From Salvia splendens (taxonomy: Eukaryota; Streptophyta; Magnoliopsida; Lamiales; Lamiaceae): 64,000 nucleotides of DNA. Numbering within the stretch: the stretch's first letter is position 1; every line of letters starts with the position of its first letter. Below are positions 59,204 through 64,000 of this stretch, in pieces. The stretch is from positions 14,389,578 through 14,453,577 of the forward strand of contig NC_056035.1 of assembly GCF_004379255.2 (NCBI RefSeq), given 5' to 3'. Position numbers and translations under genes: made by a program. Under the pieces are notes generated by a model. It had not been told where the DNA came from, did no database searches, and saw only the letters and a program-made list of their open reading frames with translations.

Positions 59204-61110
59204 TAATTGAAAACTTATTCGATACCCCTTAGTGCTTGAATATTACTTTAATCGGTAATATTGATACCAATATTCACTTTGATAAATCACACACGCGGGT
59301 AAAAAGATAGTACCACTATGTTAACTGAGTCTTTCTTTTTTTACTTCATTAAATGACTCTTTCTTTTTTTACTTCAAATAAAATAAATATCAACAGTTAC
59401 AATAAAACTTCAGCAAAAAATTATTATTCGTTTATTATCAAAGGTAAAATTATAATTGACTTATTGATGGCGAAGCATTACGTTTATCTTTAAATAAAAT
59501 TCATACAAAAAGATTGAAACCCAACCCTAAGTAAAGTAAGTCGGAAGATTCAGCGTCACTTTTAGACAACTGAGTTGAAATAACTATATACTTCGTCGAA
59601 GTTTTGGATTTTTGTTATTTAGTTTATTGATTCATTGTACATGTATACTCTCACTGTCGGAAAGTACAATTACTTTATTTGATATGAGACTGACATTGAG
59701 CATAGTCAAATTACATATCCAATGTAATAATTGTTTGAACTACTATAATCTTCCGACAGTTTGGTAATTGGATGGGTGATGGGTCTATCACTATTTTGTT
59801 TAAGTTTTATCAAGTGTATCATGATTAAGTGTAAATTAATTTAAGTTAATATCCTTCAACTATGTCTAATCAAGGGACTGTATTAATATTTTTTTATATG
59901 ATGTCTAATAAAATGTGCTTATTGTATAATTGATAGTAGTAGTTCTTAATTACTAATTAATTAGAGCGAATCGAATAACATAGCAATAAATTTCAATATT
60001 TCATTAGACATTAAAGGTATCTATCATTTGTGAAACCATCACAAATTTCACCAACCTAGATTTGATTTATATATACAACTACAAATTTTGCACGATATAA
60101 AATTTGATATCACCTTAAAAATTCTTTAATTCCAATTTAACAACGAATTGCAATTCAGTAATATATTAGAAATTCGATTATCCATATACAAAAATGAAAA
60201 TTTATATCCTCTCTTTCAGAAAAGAAAAAAAAAACTTAATTGACAAATAAAGACTAATGGAGTATGTTAGTACAAATAATATTAATTTGTTTGCACCGCC
60301 CGAATGAAAATTAAGTTTTGCTTATCATCTAAGTAACACTTTTGACACTAAAGTTTTAAATCAGAGTTGTGTACTTGTGGTTATAGATGATAAAATGCTG
60401 AAAGTTCATACTATAAATTATATACTCCACTAACTAACATTAAATAGTAAAAAAATGTACTCTTTTAATCTCAAAAGAATATTCAATCAAGGTTTGTCAC
60501 GAGTTTAATGCAAAATTGATAAAGTAACACAGAAGGAGAGAAAAAAATAATTAAAGTATTATTAATGGAGAATAGTCTCACTTCATTAAAGATAAAAGAG
60601 TTTAAAAAATTAGAAAATGCATATTTTTGTATGGTGGACTAAAAAGAAAAGAGTGTATATTCTTGTAGAACAGAAAGATTATTAATTTTTATATAAAAAT
60701 AAACAGTGAAAAAAAACATAATAAGCAAATGTAGAGCAAATTGAGAAATGTAGCTTGGGTGAAGCTATCACAAATTTGACAAACCAATTTTCGATTTAGT
60801 TTAAAAGAATAAATTTATATAATAAACTTGTAATAAATAAAAATTAAAGCACTTATATTTAGTAATTATATATGGACAATAATGGTCATTACCACACCAC
60901 CGGTGAAAACACTAGTACGAATTTTCGACGTGCATAATCATAATAAAATGACAAATACCGTTTGCATAAGCGGACATTAAATGCGTAGATATTTAAAAAT
61001 TATTAACAAATATTAATTTTTTTAATTACATGATAAGAGTTTAATTGAGATGATCAATGCCTTGTCTCTTGTGTTCACAACATGAGATAGAGCAAAGGAA
61101 ACCCTTTTAT
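59204..61110. other. AT-rich intergenic DNA, no gene seen
   Basis: No coding frame, RNA gene or clear repeat was recognised. Around 60470-60680 there are faint Stowaway-like interior sequences without usable ends. Confidence 0.5.
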
Positions 61111-61118
61111 ATGTATGA

Positions 61119-61235
61119 GTTGGCCAAGTGATAGAGATGTTAATAATGTCTGAGGTCAAAGGTTTCAGGTTCGAGTCTTCCGTTTGTGACCTTTAAATTT
61201 ATATTCATTTTACCATAAAAAAGGAGGAGGCCACC
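61119..61235 (+). mobile_element. tRNA-derived SINE
   Basis: An A-box-like TGGCCAAGTGATAGAG at 61131 and a B box GGTTCGAGTCT at 61168 lie at pol III spacing, followed by CTTCCGTTTGTGACC, as in plant tRNA-derived SINEs. The 3' end and target duplication are not clear, so the limits are approximate. Confidence 0.7.
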
Positions 61236-61730
61236 TCTTATAAATTTAACCAATATTACTTATATTCAAAGTTATATTTTCGAAGTTAGAACTTGTTTAC
61301 TTGACTATAATTGAAAACTTACTCAAAATTAAGCCAGTAACAGTTAAAAGATTGAAAGTTGTAACCTACATAATAACAAGTTAAAATTGAGTATAAATTC
61401 GAAATTTTGAAGGTTCAAGCTATGTAAAAGAATAAATCAGAGTCGCGACTTTAACTTGAAAATTGCTGAAAGTTCAGATTGTAAACTACAATTAATTTAA
61501 ATTAGCAAAAACAGTTATAAAGTACTATAAAAAAAACAAAACGCTGACAATTATGCAAAAAGCATAGTAGTAATAAACAAAACCAGACCTTTGCAACTAA
61601 TCAGTTTTTGGCCTCTTACAAGTATGGGTTGGAGTGGGGAAATATATGAACCATCCTAAATTGTATAATCAGTCTGTTGTTATATCAATAAATAAATTGT
61701 CTATTTTAATGTTTTTTTATATATCATAAA

Positions 61731-62131
61731 GACTAAAGTTCAATATTGGTCTCTTACATTTACATTTGCTATAAAATTCTTTTTGGTCTCATACATTAAG
61801 TTTGTGACCTTTTGGTCCCAAACATATTATTTTGGTACCTTTTGATTTCAAACATATTGTTTTGGTCCAAACTAATCATTTTCTGTTAAAATTAACAGTC
61901 AAAATGTTTGATCAATTAAATAACTTAATTATAATCTAGGACTAAAGTCTAATTTTAGACCCTACATTTTCCATAAAATTCTTTTCGGGTCCCATACATT
62001 AAGTTTGTGACCTTGTTTGGGACCAAAATGTACCAAAACAATATGTTAGGGACCAAAAGGTCACAAACTTAATATATGAGACCAAAAAGAATTTTAGGGT
62101 AAATGTAAGAGACCAAAATTGGACTTTAGTC
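61731..62131. mobile_element. Mutator-type MITE with 9-bp target duplication
   Basis: A 401-bp element with long inverted ends starting GACTAAAGTTCAATATTGGT and ending CCAAAATTGGACTTTAGTC. A perfect 9-bp duplication TATCATAAA flanks it (61722-61730 and 62132-62140), diagnostic for Mutator. Internal sequence repeats the TTTGGTCCCAAACATAT motif. Non-coding. Confidence 0.9.
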
Positions 62132-62259
62132 TATCATAAATAGCATTTGTTCTCTTACAGGCATGGGCCGTTGGAGTACTTGTTAATTACCAGCTAAAAC
62201 GCATAAATGTTGGACAACCGATGATGCGTTGTATATTCACCTTCAAAATCAGCTATTTA

Positions 62260-62805
62260 TAGGGGTGTGCATTCGGGTTTCGGTTAGGTTTTTTGCCAAA
62301 ACCGAATCAAAACCGAAAACCCGAATTTAGTTCAAAATCCAAACCGAACCGAACCCGAAAAACTGAAAAATCGAAACCGAAAAACCGGAAACCGAACTTA
62401 AAAAACCGAAAAGCCCGAACAAAACCGAAAAACCCGAAAAAAAACCGAAAAACTTGAAAAAAATAAATATAATATAAATATATATTTATATATGTGTATT
62501 TTATTTTATATATACTAATAGAATATTTATATATAATATAAAATTAATAATACATATAATATATATTATATAGTAGAATATATTATAAGAATATATATTA
62601 TATATAATATAATATATTAAATTAATAGAATATATATATAATTCGGTTTTTCGGTTTTTTTCTTCGCCCGAACCGAACCGAACCGAAAACCCGAAATTTT
62701 TTTATTTTTAAAACCGAACCGAAAAACCGAAAAAACCGAACCGAATTTCAAAATTTCGGTTTGGTTCGATTCGGATATTCGGTTTCCGGTTTTTTTGCTC
62801 ACCCC
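62260..62805. mobile_element. hAT-type MITE, uninterrupted sister of 31986-36873
   Basis: Starts TAGGGGTGTGCATTCGGGTT and ends GGTTTTTTTGCTCACCCC, with AACCGAA-rich arms and an AT-rich core. GCTATTTA before the left end and CCTATTTA shortly after the right end (after a few extra bases) suggest a decayed 8-bp duplication. It gives the pre-insertion structure of the interrupted copy. Confidence 0.85.
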
Positions 62806-62977
62806 TTGGCCTATTTATATAAAGCAATTACCAATTAATCATTACAGTCTGTATTGTGATGTGAATACTTTCAAAATCGGCTATTTATTTATAGCAATTA
62901 CCAAGTGATCATTACACGTTTACATTGATCAATTATTAAACACAATGCATGAACAATGTCATTCAATTCTCAAATAA

Positions 62978-63643
62978 GAGCATCCACACCGGTTGAAAAC
63001 CGACGTCCGTCCGTCCTTGCCGCTGTTAAGGACACCCCTATCTGCCGCTGCGCTCTTGCCGCTGGCACGGACATGCTCCGCGCCAGCGAGCAGGGCGACG
63101 TGACGCGTTTCTATTGGCAATTGACATTTTTAAAAAAAAAAATTGAAAATAATACCAAAAATTAAAAAACATATATTTTTTCGGATTCCCAAAAGCCGTT
63201 TTATTACCATTTTTTTGAATTTTTTTTGAAATTTTTTTAAAAAATTAATCCCAAAATCATCTATAAATACACACATTATTCATCCATTTGGACGAAATTC
63301 GGCCACTTATGAATTTAATTATGTAATTTTTAGTTTTTAGGATTTTAAATATGTACTTTTTAAATTTTAGGATTTTAAATATGTACTTTTTAATTTTTAT
63401 GATTTTAATTATTTAATTTTTAATTTTTTTGTAATTTGTAGTATTATTCCGGATATTTTTAATGCATTTTAATTTTGTGGAAATGTTTTTATTTAAATTG
63501 AATAATAGAATGGTGGGACCCTTGAGCTTGTCCTTGCAGAAGAGCACAGATGTGAGTGTTGTGCTCTTGCTTAAGAGCAGACAGAAAAAGTGGATCCGGG
63601 TCCACATCCGTGCTCGTTGGCAAGAGCACAAATGTGGATGCTC
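62978..63643. mobile_element. PIF/Harbinger MITE
   Basis: Ends GAGCATCCACACCGG and AAATGTGGATGCTC, flanked by TAA on the left and TGA on the right (one change from TAA). 666 bp, non-coding. It shares terminal sequence with the transposase-bearing element at 57385-59200. The middle has two imperfect copies of AATTTTTAGGATTTTAAATATGTACTTTTT. Confidence 0.85.
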
Positions 63644-64000
63644 TGAACACTGTATAATTCTGTTAAAAAAAATAATTTTATCCAATTTTATTGAGCTAAA
63701 TTATGTAATTCCAAAAATTGACAAGAATGTAAAATAATGTAGCATGTATCGAAAAAATTATACTCCGTATATCGAATTACGCAATCCAAAAAAGCTATAG
63801 AAATATGATGTGTTCACTATCAATAGTGTTTACTAGATGAGAGAAATAGGACAAATATTATTATAGTGATTTATCATAAATGAAAAACAAAGTAATTTTT
63901 GTGATAAAAAAAGAATAATGGTTTTGGACGGAAAAGACTAAAGATTTGGAATGGAGTGAGTAGTGAGTATGAAAATGTGTGTATTTGTTTAGGAGATATG
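63644..64000. other. Window end, no gene seen
   Basis: AT-rich. TACTCCGTATATCGAAT near 63763 and GGAATGGAGTGAGTA near 63949 look like ends of a degraded Stowaway element, without good complementarity. Confidence 0.4.

Overview
The window is nuclear DNA from a flowering plant. It has GT-AG introns, a 40-exon full-size ABC transporter, a plant class B heat-stress factor, a P-class pentatricopeptide gene, and dense Stowaway, Harbinger, Mutator, hAT and Gypsy transposon remains. Protein style and MITE content suggest a eudicot, possibly an asterid such as a Lamiales species. That assignment is an impression and was not tested.

Layout. (1) 20-7613, + strand: the 3' three quarters of an RRP12-like ribosome-biogenesis gene in 17 visible exons, with two Stowaway MITEs in introns. 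(2) 8340-11300, - strand: an inverted, internally deleted pseudogene copy of the 3' half of the ABC transporter gene. (3) 11732-14149, - strand: an intronless 805-residue P-class PPR gene. (4) 16813-31571, + strand: a complete ABCA1-type full transporter. I traced 40 exons with consistent phases, giving 1902 codons plus stop. (5) 31986-36873: a hAT-type MITE with an 8-bp target duplication, split by about 4.3 kb of nested elements. These include a near-palindrome with arms of about 1.6 kb carrying a captured gene fragment and arrays built on a TATCATTTTATC-like motif. (6) 39201-40690: a long-TIR Mutator- or hAT-like element whose arms carry palindromes, itself holding a Harbinger-type MITE. 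(7) 40963-42335, - strand: a two-exon HSFB3-like heat-stress factor. (8) 45641-56971: a very young Tat-like Gypsy element on the - strand. It has 1012-bp LTRs, gag-protease and pol frames separated by in-frame TAG codons, and two + strand (antisense) genes at its 3' end. (9) 57385-59200: a Harbinger element with a broken transposase. (10) 59204-64000: gene-free AT-rich DNA with a SINE and three MITEs.

The cellular genes do not form an operon. The ABCA1 and HSFB3 neighbours match the Arabidopsis order At2g41700/At2g41690, so this is probably an ancestral gene pair now separated by transposons. The points most worth following are the TMV-type readthrough context at the gag/pol TAG, the nested palindrome, and the inverted ABCA copy, which could give antisense RNA against the intact gene.
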